Shown: positions 19,355-31,300, numbered from the stretch's first letter. The stretch: DNA of 64,000 nt from Eshraghiella crossota (GCF_025148445.1 NZ_CP102270.1:1785001-1849000), one strand, 5' to 3'. Program-made: numbers and translations. The notes: generated by a model not told the origin, from the sequence alone.

Positions 19355-20632
19355 TTAGTCCATATTCTCTATAGCCTTACCTATATCATGGCGCATATAT
19401 TTGTTTTCAAAATCAACCCATTCGGTTGCAGCGTAAGCATTGGCTCTTGCTTCTTTGAGTGTATCGCCTTTTGCGGTAATTCCGAGAACTCGTCCGCCGT
19501 TAGTCACAATGTTGCCGTTGTCATCAAACTTTGTTCCGGCATGGAAACAGTAATAACCGTCTTTGCCTTTGAAATTATCAAGACCTGTTATAATCTTGCC
19601 TTTTTCGTATGCAAGAGGATATCCGTCACTGGCAAGGATAACGCATACACAGGCTTTGTCTTCAAACTGAAGGTCAATCTTATCAAGTGTTCCATCAATG
19701 CAGGCATTAAAAACGTCAATAATGTCATTTTTAAGCCTTGGAAGAACAACCTGTGCTTCAGGGTCGCCAAAACGTGCATTGTATTCAAGAACTTTTGGTC
19801 CCTTAGGTGTAAGCATAAGTCCGAAGAAAATAACACCTTTAAATTCCCTGCCTTCGGCTTTCATTGCATCAACGGTTGCCTGATATATGTGTTTTTTGCA
19901 AAAATCATCAACTTCTTCTGTATAAAAAGGACTTGGTGAAAAGTTACCCATTCCACCTGTGTTAAGACCCTCGTCACCATCTTTTGCCCTCTTATGGTCC
20001 TGGGCTGATGACATTATTTTAATTGTATTGCCGTCAACGAAAGAAAGTACGGATACTTCCCTTCCTGTCATAAATTCTTCTATAACAATGGTATTACCGG
20101 CATCGCCAAACTTCTTGTCAAGCATAAGCTCATCAACGCCTGCCAATGCTTCTTCCTTGATATTGCAGATAAGAACACCTTTACCAAGTGCAAGTCCGTC
20201 AGCCTTAAGGACTATAGGATATTCCGAAGTCTCAAGATATTTCTTGGCATCGTCCGCAGAAGTAAATGTCTCATAAGCAGCCGTAGGAATATTGTATTTT
20301 TTCATAAGGTCCTTTGAAAATGCCTTGGAACCTTCAAGAATAGCCGCATTCTTACGAGGTCCGAATACTCTTAAACCTCTCGCTTCAAACAAGTCAACAA
20401 TGCCGCCTACAAGTGGGTCATCCATTCCGATTACGGTAAGGTCGATTTCTTTTTCTGCTGCGAAATCTGCAAGTCTGTCAAATTCCATGGCTGAAATTGG
20501 AACGCATTCCGCAAGTTCCGAAATTCCGGCATTACCCGGTGCACAGTATATTTTATCTACTTTAGGGCTTTTACTGCATGCATAAGCAATTGCATGCTCT
20601 CTTCCGCCGCTGCCTACAATCAATATTTTCAT
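19355..20632 (-). CDS. purD: Phosphoribosylamine-glycine ligase
   Basis: 425 residues, full-length GAR synthetase. N-terminal GSGGREHAIA nucleotide-fold start, ATP-grasp core with VLKADGLALGKGV, GGMGNFSPSP and EYNARFGDPEAQ motifs. It makes glycinamide ribonucleotide in purine synthesis. Lies 18 bp after purN in the order purE-purM-purN-purD. Confidence 0.97.
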   Translation of the reverse strand: MKILIVGSGGREHAIAYACSKSPKVDKIYCAPGNAGISELAECVPISAMEFDRLADFAAEKEIDLTVIGMDDPLVGGIVDLFEARGLRVFGPRKNAAILEGSKAFSKDLMKKYNIPTAAYETFTSADDAKKYLETSEYPIVLKADGLALGKGVLICNIKEEALAGVDELMLDKKFGDAGNTIVIEEFMTGREVSVLSFVDGNTIKIMSSAQDHKRAKDGDEGLNTGGMGNFSPSPFYTEEVDDFCKKHIYQATVDAMKAEGREFKGVIFFGLMLTPKGPKVLEYNARFGDPEAQVVLPRLKNDIIDVFNACIDGTLDKIDLQFEDKACVCVILASDGYPLAYEKGKIITGLDNFKGKDGYYCFHAGTKFDDNGNIVTNGGRVLGITAKGDTLKEARANAYAATEWVDFENKYMRHDIGKAIENMD

Positions 20633-20650
20633 AGTACGTTATCCTTTCAG

Positions 20651-21238
20651 TTATCTGTTTGCAATCATATTTATTGCTTCAGGTAAAATAATCCATTCTG
20701 CCTGTTCCATAACTCTTTTCTGAAGAATCTCAGGTGTATCCCCGTCCTCTATCATTACAGGTTTCTGGAAAATAATTTTACCGGTATCCGTTCCTTCATC
20801 AACATAATGCACGGTTGCTCCTGTAACTTTCACGCCTCTTTGCAAAGCGGCTTCATGTACCTTAAGTCCATAATATCCTTTTCCACAAAAAGAAGGGATA
20901 AGTGATGGGTGGATATTAATGATTTTCTCAGGAAATGCTTTAACCATTTTCTCAGGGATTGCCACAAGAAAACCTGCAAGAACAATTAAGTCCGGATTGT
21001 ATTTTGATACACCTTCAAGCAGTGCATCATTAAACACATCCCTGTTTTCATAATTCTTAGGTGATATACATTCATTTGGAATATTGTGTTTCTCAGCTCT
21101 TGTAAGTGCATAGGCACTGGCATTATTACTGATTACGCCCACAACTTCCGCATTCTTAATCTTACCGTTATCCATGGCATCAAGAATAGCCTGAAGATTG
21201 GTTCCGCCACCTGAAACAAGTACAACTACTCTTAACAT
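20651..21238 (-). CDS. purN: Phosphoribosylglycinamide formyltransferase (folate-dependent)
   Basis: 195 residues. [13 protein letters not shown] at the N-terminus and the catalytic Asn-His-Asp set: [30 protein letters not shown]. It transfers formyl from 10-formyl-THF to GAR. Overlaps the end of purM by 7 bases. Confidence 0.96.
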   Translation of the reverse strand: MLRVVVLVSGGGTNLQAILDAMDNGKIKNAEVVGVISNNASAYALTRAEKHNIPNECISPKNYENRDVFNDALLEGVSKYNPDLIVLAGFLVAIPEKMVKAFPEKIINIHPSLIPSFCGKGYYGLKVHEAALQRGVKVTGATVHYVDEGTDTGKIIFQKPVMIEDGDTPEILQKRVMEQAEWIILPEAINMIANR

Positions 21239-22257
21239 AATGTTACACCTTTTTCACCTGCAACTGTCTGTCCTATTACAAATGCATCTTCCCCGGCAGA
21301 CTTGATTGCTTCTATGGTCTTATCTGCATCAGCAGGGTCAACTGCAAGGATCATACCGACACCCATATTGAATGTATTATACATCATATGTTCGTCAATA
21401 TTGCCTTTCTTAGCCATAAGTTTAAATAATGCAGGTACTTCGTAGCTGTCTTTTCTAACTTCGGCTCTTATTCCGTCAGGAAGCATTCTTGGAATGTTCT
21501 CGTAAAAACCGCCGCCTGTGATGTGGCTGCAGCCCTTAATGGTTACTCCGGCATCCTTAACTGCTTTAAGTGCCTTGACATAAATAATTGTTGGTTTAAG
21601 TAAAGCATCACCGAGAGTTGTTCCAAGTTCATCATAATATGTATCAAGGGATTCTTTTGTCATATCAAATACTTTTCTTACAAGTGAAAAACCATTGCTG
21701 TGTACACCTGAAGATTTGATTGCAACAAGTGTATCTCCCGGCTTGATATTTTCTCCTGTAATAAGATTCTTTCTGTCACATACACCTACAGAAAATCCTG
21801 CAAGGTCATATTCGTCCTCAGGCATAAGTCCGGGATGTTCTGCTGTTTCTCCGCCGACAAGAGCACATCCGGATAATTTACAACCGTCTGCAACACCTTT
21901 AACGATTGTTGCGATTTTCTCAGGAATGTTTTTTCCACATGCTATATAATCAAGGAAAAATAAAGGTTCACCGCCTGCACATGCAACGTCGTTAACGCAC
22001 ATGGCAACACAATCAATACCGATTGTGTCATGCTTGTCCATAAGGAAAGCAAGTTTAACCTTGGTTCCGCATCCGTCTGTTCCGGATAAAAGCACAGGGT
22101 CCTCCATGTCTTTGATTGCTGCCATTGAGAACGCACCTGAAAATCCACCGATACCACCGAGTACCTCCGGTCTCATTGTGCTTTTAACATGTTCCTTCAT
22201 TAATTCAACCGATTTATATCCGGCTTCAATATCAACGCCCGCTTTCTTGTAATCCAT
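21232..22257 (-). CDS. purM: Phosphoribosylformylglycinamidine cyclo-ligase
   Basis: 341 residues, complete AIR synthetase. [17 protein letters not shown] start, [31 protein letters not shown] and [14 protein letters not shown] are family motifs. It is 2 bp after purE and overlaps purN. Confidence 0.97.
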   Translation of the reverse strand: MDYKKAGVDIEAGYKSVELMKEHVKSTMRPEVLGGIGGFSGAFSMAAIKDMEDPVLLSGTDGCGTKVKLAFLMDKHDTIGIDCVAMCVNDVACAGGEPLFFLDYIACGKNIPEKIATIVKGVADGCKLSGCALVGGETAEHPGLMPEDEYDLAGFSVGVCDRKNLITGENIKPGDTLVAIKSSGVHSNGFSLVRKVFDMTKESLDTYYDELGTTLGDALLKPTIIYVKALKAVKDAGVTIKGCSHITGGGFYENIPRMLPDGIRAEVRKDSYEVPALFKLMAKKGNIDEHMMYNTFNMGVGMILAVDPADADKTIEAIKSAGEDAFVIGQTVAGEKGVTLC

Positions 22258-22259
22258 TT

Positions 22260-22772
22260 TTATTTTTCCTCCATGTATTTTTTATATCCGACTTTTTCGA
22301 TTTTGTCTTTTTTCTTCATAACGCCGTCTTTTAATTCATCTTTATATGCTTTGATTCTGTTAAGAAGTTCGTCATCACTTGTTGCAAGAATCTTAGCTGC
22401 AAGAATTCCCGCATTAGCTCCTCCGTTAATTGCAACAGTTGCAACAGGGATTCCGCTTGGCATCTGTACTATTGAATATAAAGAATCAACTCCGCCAAGA
22501 GATTTGGTATGGATTGGAATACCAATAACAGGCATTGGGAAAATTGCCGCACACATACCCGGAAGATGTGCTGCTCCACCGGCTCCTGCAATTATAACCT
22601 TAAAACCTTTTTCCTCTGCTGTCTTTGCATAATCAAAAAATACGTCAGGCATACGATGTGCTGAAATAACAGTCAGCTCATAATCAATACCAAACTTTTC
22701 AAGCATTTCCGCTGCTTTGCTCATAACCTCAAGGTCTGAGTCACTTCCCATAACAATTCCTACTTTAGCCAT
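22260..22772 (-). CDS. purE: N5-carboxyaminoimidazole ribonucleotide mutase
   Basis: 170 residues, class I Pur[15 protein letters not shown] start, [12 protein letters not shown], and [14 protein letters not shown] for substrate binding. It converts N5-CAIR to CAIR. No purK is seen in this window. It lies 13 bp after the small membrane protein gene. Confidence 0.95.
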   Translation of the reverse strand: MAKVGIVMGSDSDLEVMSKAAEMLEKFGIDYELTVISAHRMPDVFFDYAKTAEEKGFKVIIAGAGGAAHLPGMCAAIFPMPVIGIPIHTKSLGGVDSLYSIVQMPSGIPVATVAINGGANAGILAAKILATSDDELLNRIKAYKDELKDGVMKKKDKIEKVGYKKYMEEK

Positions 22773-22785
22773 TTTCTTACCTCGC

Positions 22786-23097
22786 TTAAATTCCTACAAA
22801 TAATAACATTATTAAAAGTACTATTATAATACCATTAATCAGGCTTCCTATCAATGAAAAGGTATAATATCTGTCAAATTCCCTGTAACTAAGTAAACCG
22901 ATAATCAGTCCAAATACAGAAAAGGCAAGTGCCATCAATGCCAGGGAACCGACTATTTCCCCGCCTTCGCCTCTTGCCTTAAATGAGAGGACAATTGAAA
23001 AAACAATCAGTACAATAGCAGTTGCAGCCATAATTGTAGCAGCAACGCCACCTACACTATGCTTCTTATTGGTAAACTTATACTTATGCTTTGACAT
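22786..23097 (-). CDS. Small three-TM membrane protein (DUF6142-like)
   Basis: 103 residues: a basic cytoplasmic start (MSKHKYKFTNKKHSVGG) and three hydrophobic segments (about 17-40, 48-68, 77-102). It resembles small Lachnospiraceae membrane proteins I associate with DUF6142; no function is known to me. Position between pyrE and purE, with about 15-20 bp gaps, suggests co-transcription with nucleotide synthesis, perhaps only by chance. Confidence 0.75.
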   Translation of the reverse strand: MSKHKYKFTNKKHSVGGVAATIMAATAIVLIVFSIVLSFKARGEGGEIVGSLALMALAFSVFGLIIGLLSYREFDRYYTFSLIGSLINGIIIVLLIMLLFVGI

Positions 23098-23116
23098 TAA
23101 TTAAACCCTCTTCTAT

Positions 23117-23791
23117 TTAATTTACACCATACTGCTTGTAATAATCATCAATAGCAGCTTTAAGTGTATCGTCTATTATAACTTCGCCCTTATAAGGTCT
23201 GTTATATAAATGTTCTACAACCTCTGCCATTGTAACAATCGCAGTTGTCCTGATTCCGTAATTCTCTTCTATCTCTGTAAGTGCACTCTTGGTACCCTGA
23301 CCTCTTTCCATTCTGTCAACGGATACAACAAGTCCTGTAACATTAACGTTACCCTGTGCTTTGATGATAGGGAGAGTCTCATTTATTGATGTTCCTGCTG
23401 TTGTTACATCTTCTATTATTACAATCTTATCGCCATCCTTGATAGGGCTTCCGAGAAGGATTCCCTTATCGCCGTGGTCTTTTATTTCTTTACGGTTAGA
23501 ACAGTATCCTATATCTGCCCCATATTTATCGTTAAGTGCTATAGCTGTGGTAACCGAAAGCGGTATACCCTTATATGCAGGTCCGAACAGAATATCAAAA
23601 TCTGTTCCGTACTTGTTATTAATAGCCTCTGCATAATATTCGCCAAGTTTCTTAAGCTGTGCACCTGTTCTGTAAAAACCTGTATTAATAAAGAAGGGTG
23701 TCTTTCTTCCGCTCTTAGTTACAAAATCACCGAATTTGAGGACTTTACAATCCACCATAAATTCAATAAATTCCTGCTTATACTGTTCCAT
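23117..23791 (-). CDS. pyrE: Orotate phosphoribosyltransferase
   Basis: 224 residues. PRPP-binding motif KIVIIEDVTTAGTSINE and ILFGPAYKGIPLSV identify PyrE, which makes OMP from orotate. First gene of the cluster leading into purE-M-N-D-argC. AGGAGG lies about 12 bases before the ATG, a long spacing. A good promoter is present at 23872-23900. Confidence 0.96.
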   Translation of the reverse strand: MEQYKQEFIEFMVDCKVLKFGDFVTKSGRKTPFFINTGFYRTGAQLKKLGEYYAEAINNKYGTDFDILFGPAYKGIPLSVTTAIALNDKYGADIGYCSNRKEIKDHGDKGILLGSPIKDGDKIVIIEDVTTAGTSINETLPIIKAQGNVNVTGLVVSVDRMERGQGTKSALTEIEENYGIRTTAIVTMAEVVEHLYNRPYKGEVIIDDTLKAAIDDYYKQYGVN

Positions 23792-23871
23792 TATAGCTTA
23801 AAACCTCCTGTTTATGGGGCTTTATTCCATTCTAATTATTATAAATTACGATGTATGCCCATTTGAATTTC

Positions 23872-23900
23872 ATTCTAGCATAAAATGTTTAACGTTTCAA
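23872..23900 (-). promoter_or_regulatory. Promoter of pyrE operon
   Basis: Minus strand: -35 TTGAAA (23895-23900), 17-base spacer, -10 TAGAAT (23872-23877), about 80 bases upstream of pyrE. I see no purine riboswitch or clear attenuator in the leader. Confidence 0.65.
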
Positions 23901-23987
23901 TCTGTAATTCCTTGAGGTTACATACTTTTATCCAAAAAGCCACGGTTTCATAGAGATTTTCGTTTCAAATGCTTTAGGTAGTTTTTT

Positions 23988-24239
23988 TTAATCTCTGATA
24001 TTATCAAAGAAATCCAATTCAGAATTAGTAAGTGAATTAGTTTCTGCCTTTTCTGCAGGAAGTTCTATCGTACAAATGAGATCAGCAATTTGGAATAACT
24101 TATAGTCCACAGGTTTTACTTTGCGGAATTCTACATGGGTATATAATGTACTGAATACCGATGTAAGGATTTTGGTGAGTTCAATCTGCCCATTGTCATA
24201 GTAGATAATAACTTTGTCAAAGCTGTTCCAAAAGTTCTT
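23988..24239 (-). pseudogene. 3' fragment of a DUF3800-family gene
   Basis: Reading the minus strand gives KNFWNSFDKVIIYYDNGQ, then LTKILTSVFSTLYTHVEF and DYKLFQIADLICTIEL, ending at TAA (23990-23988). This is the C-terminal half of DUF3800 proteins, a family often found with defence or mobile DNA. Two stops lie just upstream in the same frame, so the N-terminal half is lost. A well-placed AGGAGG-ATG (24258) immediately upstream opens a different frame (MAIINKEELLEQL, then stop), so two broken genes appear to be joined here. Confidence 0.65.
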
Positions 24240-24367
24240 CTTTATTTATTATTGCCATTTATTCCTCCAAAAACTGTGCCCAACTCAGTTATGCTATTGT
24301 CCCAATTGCAAACTGATTTTCAACTTGAACTCTTCTCCCAATTTTTAAGTATTAAAAACTGAGGTTC

Positions 24368-24549
24368 CTATAAAAATCTCTCTATAAACTGTGTGGGAGA
24401 CATAATCTCAGGCTTCTCAATTTCTATATCCGAAAAATCCTTATCTCCTGTTACAAGAATATCAACATCTTCAATAATCGCCGTGTAAAGAACCGGATAA
24501 TCCTTTACATCCCTGATATCAGCACATTTGTATCAAGCATAATTCTCAT
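24368..24549 (-). pseudogene. Internally deleted PIN-domain toxin
   Basis: Starts one base after the antitoxin stop with MRIMLDTNVLISGM, the N-terminal motif of PIN ribonucleases including the first acidic residue, then hits TAA. The C-terminal part continues in another frame: VKDYPVLYTAIIEDVDILVT, GDKDFSDIEIEKPEIMSPTQ, FIERFL, stop at 24370-24368. The middle of the domain is missing, so the toxin is almost surely inactive, while its antitoxin remains intact. Confidence 0.8.
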
Positions 24550-24807
24550 CTATTTTACCACGCTTTCTTCCCTTAATTCTTTTATCATTGCCATTACATC
24601 GTCATCATTCTTAAGTCCAAGTCTTTCTGCCTCTCCTGCAAATGCTTTCTGGGCTTCCCGAAATGCGTCCATTGAAGAATTCATCATATATATTCTTCCA
24701 GACTCCTCAACAAACAATATCTTATCGCCATTCTTAATTCCAAGTTTTTTTCTGATTTCAATAGGTATGGTAACCTGACCTTTTGATGTTACTTTAGCTA
24801 ATTCCAT
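24550..24807 (-). CDS. AbrB/MazE-type (SpoVT-AbrB fold) antitoxin
   Basis: 85 residues with the swapped-hairpin DNA-binding motif KVTSKGQVTIPIEIRKKLGI followed by NGDKILFVEESGRIYMM, and an acidic helical tail that would bind the toxin. It autoregulates such operons by binding its promoter (24859-24887). Its partner PIN gene is truncated. A 42-bp piece of this gene (24678-24719) recurs at 24976-25017 and 40477-40518. Confidence 0.88.
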   Translation of the reverse strand: MELAKVTSKGQVTIPIEIRKKLGIKNGDKILFVEESGRIYMMNSSMDAFREAQKAFAGEAERLGLKNDDDVMAMIKELREESVVK

Positions 24808-24858
24808 ATAAAACCCTCCATTCTCCGGTAATGTATTCCTTACTTTCCTTACAACCTA

Positions 24859-24887
24859 ATTATATCCCGTTTTCATTATTTTATCAA
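24859..24887 (-). promoter_or_regulatory. Promoter of the antitoxin gene
   Basis: Minus strand: -35 TTGATA (24882-24887), 17-base spacer, -10 TATAAT (24859-24864). Confidence 0.65.
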
Positions 24888-24939
24888 CTTCGTTTCTCTA
24901 TATTCCCAAAGATACATTTTTCAAAACACAATATAAAAA

Positions 24940-25029
24940 ATCCATGCATTTGCCTGATTGCAAACACATGGATTTTATTGTTTGTTGAGGAGTCCGGAAG
25001 GATATATATGATGAATTTAGCAATTCGTC
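24940..25029 (+). repeat. Inverted-repeat copy 1: hairpin plus antitoxin-gene fragment
   Basis: A 90-bp unit: hairpin AATCCATG...CATGGATT (24940-24973), then a T-rich run, a 42-bp block nearly identical to part of the antitoxin gene (24976-25017), and TAGCAATTCGTC. The block and tail match 40465-40518 in opposite orientation, with identity ending sharply at 25029/40465. The hairpin loop, however, reads the same way on the plus strand in both copies. Confidence 0.85.
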
Positions 25030-25235
25030 TAACTCATCCTCATTATCTGGTTCTGCGTCGGTTAAGTTATTTGTTGTGCCAAACTCTGTTGATATCCGTG
25101 TATCCGCTTGCCGGGGTAAAAATGAAAAAGTGCATAAGTGTGATATACACTGATATACACAGTATACATGGAATCCGGCAAAAAAATGTTGGGTTATGCC
25201 CGAGAAATTGCTTATTTCTCAAAAACAGTCGCCAA
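25030..25235. other. Gap between repeat and giant-gene terminator; no gene recognised
   Basis: A 149-residue plus-strand frame crosses here but joins unrelated pieces (antitoxin fragment plus noise), and I do not support it. A short tandem repeat of GATATACACT is visible near 25141-25160. Composition shifts from AT-rich backbone to GC-rich DNA just to the right. Confidence 0.5.
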
Positions 25236-25278
25236 GAAAAGAAATACGGCACAGCGGTTTTTATGCCTTCTGTGCCGT
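25236..25278 (-). terminator. Terminator of the giant surface-protein gene
   Basis: Minus strand: perfect 9-bp stem ACGGCACAG / CTGTGCCGT (25245-25278) followed by ATTTCTTTTC, about 50 bases after the gene's stop. Confidence 0.65.
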
Positions 25279-25325
25279 AATTGTGATGTTTACGTGATGG
25301 ATCGTTAATTGTTACTTATCTTTGA

Positions 25326-28300
25326 TTATTTGACGGAATGTCTTTTCCTTTTATCAAATACCATTACACCTGTCAGAACACCGCCGCTGATATACAGCAG
25401 TGCAATCCAGAGGATCATATCACTGTTGTCACCGGTCTGCGGAAAATCCGGACCTGTCGGCTTGCCTGGCTCAGACGGTGTTCCCGTAGCCGGAATCTCA
25501 ACTGCCGACTTCTTGTAGCCGCAAACCTTGCACTCCTCATGCTTGGAGCCCTTTTGCGTTGCGGTCGCTTCCTTGTCAACAACCCACTTGAAGTCGTGTA
25601 CCGCCTTATCGGCCTTATCTCCGCAGGAGCACTCATGCCAGTGGTTGTCGGGATCGTACTTCCACTCGCTGCCGTAGCTGTGAGTATGCTCACCGTCGCC
25701 TGTGCCGCTATCGCGCAGAATCGTCAGCGTGTAGGTTTTAGCACCGATTTTCACGACAATGTCGGTTCTGCCGCTGTCGGGGATGGCAACGGTTGCGCTG
25801 CCGCCGGTGGACAGATCCTGTCCGTTGATGCTCACGGACTCGCCGTTTCCAGACACCGCTGTGACTAGCGTAGATGTTGCTCCGCTATCATTTTGCAGCG
25901 TATAGGTATAGTTCGTTCCGTTGGCGGTAAAATCGCCGAGCCCCACTGCCAGACCTTCAAAGGTCAGAAGGTCATTACCGGGCACTGTGGCTCGCACCAC
26001 TACGCGGGTACCAAGCTGGGAGAAGGTGACGGTTTCCGTCTGGAAGGTTTCCCCGGAGATGGCACCGCCAATACTGGTCTTTTTCGTTTCCAGAACGGTT
26101 CCGGCAGCATCCAGCAGCGTGGCCACCAGCACTGCGCTAGTCTGAGGCTGCAGGGAGTTGTTACGCAGGGTAATGTCGGCGGTGCTGTGACCGTTGCCGT
26201 CGTTCCCCTGTGTCACATCCACTGTCATCCGCTCTCCGGTGCGGGCCAGTGCGCCGGTCATATGGACGCTGGCCTCGCTGTCACTGCCGTCATACTCCGG
26301 CAGGCGCTGATTGCTTCCCGTTCCACCGATCTGACCTTCCGCCCACGCCTCAGCGTACAGATAGGTACCCACATTTGGGATCTCTGTTTTGCCAATGGAG
26401 TTCATATACTTGCCCAGATCATAGGTCAGGTCCAGTGTAAAGGTTCCCTGATCGATGCGGGCGAGGGCGCTGTCTTCGGAAATTGTAATTTCATTATCGC
26501 GAACCGATACACCGTTTGTGGTGCAGGCTACCTCTGCATGTTTGGTATGCAGATCATCGGCATAGAACGCAAGCTTCACCTCGCGACCATTTTTGCCGGT
26601 CAGAGTGGCGGCAGAGGAATTATAGAGGGTCATGCGCACCGTGCGCTTGCCGGCACTCTCCGCAATCACTTCCATTTGCGAGATTCCAATGTCGGGATAA
26701 TCCAGATACACTGTGCCTTTTTCGTTGATGCCGCTGGTAGCGGTGATGGTATAGCCCGGGTTGGTCACGTGGTTCCCCACATGGTGCCAGACGGTAAGGG
26801 TGGTGCTTTCATTTGGCAGCAGTGTTTCCGTAAGGGTGGCGGTTTCCCCGCTGCCAATGCTGACCTTTAGGTTTGTCACATCATTCAGCCCGGTGTTGCG
26901 GATGGTAAAGCTAATAGGTGTCAGGCTGTTCAGCGCCAGCGTTGCATAATCCACACCGATCTGTTCCACTTCCACCGCATCGGTGACAAAATCAGAGGTA
27001 GCGGTATAGAGGTTCGTTTTCTCACCCGGAACGGTCACGCCGCCGATTACCTGCGGGTTTTCATCGTCATAGAAGGTGGCCTGAATGACAGCCTGCGCCT
27101 GATTGCTGCCGCTGACATAGGCATCAAAGTGGTCAGCCAGCGTGCGATCCGGCAGCTCTGCCAGTTCCAATGGTGCGGAGAGAGTATAGGTATTTGTGGC
27201 ATAGCGCAGCTTGGCCGCCTTCAAAATGCCGTGATCTACCGCGCCGTTGACGTCATTGACAGTCTCATTCCAGACGATGGTAAGATCATTGAGGCTGCGA
27301 TGATCCCTGCTGAGGGAAGCGAAGCGGAAGTCTCCGCCCACGACGGCGTTGCCGCTGTTAGTCAGGGCAGACAGAGAGCCAGGGAAACTGTTGGACATGG
27401 TGCCACTGCCGTCCACAGCCAACAGCTGGATATCGCTGCTGCCGTCTCGGACACTGTGCCAACCGATGACAAATCGGTCATCCCCGCTGCCGAAGTTGGC
27501 TGCAACGACCTGAGGGTTTTCGTCAAGATTGCTGTCACGGGTCGCCAGCATGGCTGTACCGGGAGTTCCGTCAGCAGCCACGGTACAATAGGCGATCTCG
27601 TAGGCGGAGGTATCTCCGGTTCCGCTGCGGTCCAGCGAGTAAACCGCCATAGCGGTTCCGTCGGGCAGCATGGCCGCCTGCAACGCCTTCACTCTGCCAG
27701 TAGCACCGTTATAAAGCATTTGGGCATTGCTCCAGTCGCCGTTACTGCTGTCATAGCAACTGTACATGATACAATCTCTGGTCGTGAAGTTCAGCAAGTT
27801 GCTGCCCTGCGTACCAGGATCTGGGGTGTAGACGCTGCGCCAGAACACGATGGCCTTGCCGTCGCCGCCCACTGCCGTGACTGGTGCCAGATCCGGCGTG
27901 CCGTCGTTGGTTAGGCGGGTGGAAGTCCAGGTTGTGCCGTTATAGACGGACACTACGATCTCCGTGCTGTTCATCAGCAGGTTTTGCTCTTCCAATGTCA
28001 CTGGATCACCGGCATTTTTACCCGGCAGGTCGGTGCCCATGCGAACCCAAGCAGCCGCCGCGAAGCTGTCAGTACCGGACAAAGAAACGCTCGTGTCGCC
28101 GTAGCCGGAGAATCCTGTAGGATTGTCAATTTTGCTGGAGACAGAATAGCCGCTGCCATTGAGGGTGGAGAAATGTGCCCGGCTGTCGTAAATACTGCTG
28201 CTGTTGCCGTCGTTGATGTAGGCCAATACCTTCCCGTCATCGCTGAGCTGTGGATAGGATGTTGGGTTGGCATTGGTCTGGATGTTTTCCAGTCCACTGG

Positions 28301-31300
28301 TGGAGTTCAGAGAGAACAGTCTCATCCGCTGCTGGGGCTGGCCCCAAGTACGGGCATATTGCTCCAGATAGTCCCGGCTTTGGAGCGTTGCACTTCCAGA
28401 AGCCACCTGCATTCCGCTCTGGGCCGCCGCCATCCGCAGCGAGGCAAGGCTCAGCCCACTGGTGGCGTTATTCCAGTAGTTGTCGATTGTTTTCCAGTCA
28501 TTAAAAGTCTTGGTGCCTCCAATGGTTCCGGAGGCGATCACCGCCTCGTAGGAGATAAACAGGAAGCTGGCCACAAATTTGATTCCCACTTCGCTTTGGA
28601 TTCCCAGGGCCTGACCGTTGATCTGGCGCTTTGTCTCGTCGGCAAGATAGGTGCGGGAAAGGAACTTATTCTGACTGTCCACATCCAAATTGCCGAATAG
28701 ACCGATCTTCAGCGCCACGACCGAATAGTCAAAGCCAATGCCGCCAAACGCGTGGACATAGGCGTTGATACGCAGCGTGGTCAAAAAGTCATTCACTGCC
28801 GTGGCCGTAGGATCACTCCAGGCAAGCTCTGTACCCTCGCCCTGCTGACCGTAGCGCACTGCGGTACGGAAATCCAGCTGAATGGCACCACCCAGCTCAA
28901 AGGTTGCTGTCAACGGCACGGGGCCAGCCATGGCGTTCACGCTGAATGTGAAGCCCACGCCAACGCCGGCGGTAAAGCCACCGCCTACGGTGAAAACCTC
29001 CCACTCCTTTTTTTCGGCGTTATAGCGGATTTCCGCTTCGTAAAAGCCCTCCAACTGCAAGTTGAGATCCGTGTTGGTGACCTTGCCGGCCATGGAGTTG
29101 GCTTTGTACTCTCCCTTAGGATTATAGGTACCCTTAGCCATCTGGCTCAGATCTCCGGTCCCGGGCACGCCCACTTCCAGGTTCTGCGTCAGCACATTCG
29201 CACCCAAGGCCACGCCGTCCTCAGAATAGTCCATGTCCTCCATCTCCAGCGTATTGTACCCGGCCCAAATCATGGCACGGAACACGGAAGGATCTTCGCT
29301 AGGGGTGATAATCATTTTGAACACGGATGTGTCCACCGGACCGCTCAGATCATCCAGCCGTCCAGTCAGCACCTTGAGAATGTTACTATCGCCCACTCCG
29401 CCAAAGTCAACGTCATTCACTCCACTGGAGTCCTTCATCGTCAGCAGAATACCGGTGACGCGGTCATCCTCTGTCACCTTGGGAACTCGGGTCAGATCAA
29501 CGACCCGGAATGGCATTATTTTCTCTTGCAACAGGCTGCCGTTCAGGCTCAGCTGCGTTTTCATACCTACATCCTTGCCGTCGGCAATCCATCCGGAGGT
29601 GGTCATGGTGGCCTCTGTGAGGGTCAGATCGTTTTCCGCTACAGGGATGGATGAGAATGGGTATTGTTTGGTACTGCTGCTCTGGGTGGCAGGAAGAATG
29701 CCGTATTCGTCCGCCAGCTTGAGACTGTAATTCTTCGCATTGGCAATCTTCTCGCCCCAGAGGAACATGGTGGTGTGCAGGGTTGCTGTTTTAAAGCTGC
29801 TGTTAGGGCCAATTTTTCCAGTCGAGTTGCGGACATCCACCTTCTGACCGTTGGCAAGACCGTAATCAACGCTTTGCGCCACAATGAAGGGTTTGTTTTC
29901 CTCCCCCTCCGGCACGCGCTCCAGAGAGACAACGCCCTCTGCGGTGCGCATTACATCGTCCACGCCCAGCTTGCCGTTGACGGTCAGCAGCAGCGGATAG
30001 TACTTGTCGCCGTCAATTGCGCTGATCTCCAGAATGTACTCCAGCTGATCCAGAGCGGAAAGCGCCGTGGTGGTGCTCTCGCCCTTTTCGGCTGACCAGA
30101 ACTGGGTGGAATCCAGATAGACGGTTATATTTCCCGCCGCATCCGTGGTATAGGTGTCGCCGGTGATGCCGCTGACAAGGGCTCCTGCCCTGGAGCCCAG
30201 CAGAGCTGTCTCGCAGTAGCCTCCGTTTTTATAAACGCCACCGCGAACGGTCACCGTTTTGTTCGCCAGAGGATTACCGCCAGGCGTGATGAGCGTCACA
30301 GATGCCCGGGCGACTCGACGAAGGCTGAAGGTATTCAAGGGATAAAGCTGCAGTTTTGTGGCATCCCGCTCGCCGGAACGCAGATTTTCTTTATAGATGG
30401 TACCTAAATAAATATCCTCGCCGGAGCCAGACCGCAGAGACACCTCACTGGCGATTCCGTTGGGTTCGTAAAGTGCCAGCACGCCTTCACTGTTGGTCGT
30501 GACCGTTTTAGGCACACCTTTGCCGTCGGTGTATTGCAGCGTTGTTTCCGCTGCAGGCGTCAACTGGAAGAGATAGAACTTATTTTGCAGCGTTTTCGCT
30601 GTCACCTGTACGTCGGCACGCATGCCCGTGGCGGCATGGGTAGCCGTGACGGTTGCGGTGCCGTTGGCCAAGGCAGACAGCGCCATTTTGGTTTCGGGAA
30701 GGTAGGAATCAAAGGAGAAGTTCCTGATGTCCTCATACAATCCTCCCTGCTTGTAGTTGACGGAAATGGCATTGCTGTTGCTGGAGAGCCACCGGATGCC
30801 GTCTTTAAAGGAGTTCCATCCGTACTCGTCATAGTTGATGCCTATGTACTCGATCAGCCCCAACTCCTGGCGCAGCTGCAAAATTTTAGCTGTATCGGTG
30901 GGCAGGTTGCCGCTGACCTTCGAGGTATTGTCCATGTTCAGCTTAGAAATCGTGTTTCCTTTGTCGTCCAGCACCTTCAGTGCGTCGGCATCGTAGACAT
31001 ACAGTGGGAAGGAGTCGGTGCTTGGAGATTCCTCACCAGGATTCTCCACGCTCAAAACCACTTGATAGGTGTCCTTTAGATTGCCGGCTTTCACACTCTG
31101 TAATGGCAGGGAGAAGCTTCCGGAGGTACCGAATAGGCGCTCTCTGGCCACCTCTTGGGTGTTTTTGTCCTCTGTGACCCGGGTAATGGTCAGTGTGGCC
31201 GGTTGAGAGGCGCCGTCAGTGGCGTTTTTCACCGACCAGTCGATATTGACGGCGACGTCGGTATCCTTGAGGTAAATGCTCTGGGGCGGTGTCAGCTTGG

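Noticed and set aside
23792-23990. Purine riboswitch or pyrimidine attenuator upstream of pyrE
   Set aside because: No riboswitch core or terminator/antiterminator pair was found in the leader, only a standard promoter.
24831-25280. 149-codon plus-strand frame
   Set aside because: It crosses the antitoxin promoter, a terminator hairpin and a copied antitoxin fragment; only that fragment looks coding and it is out of context.
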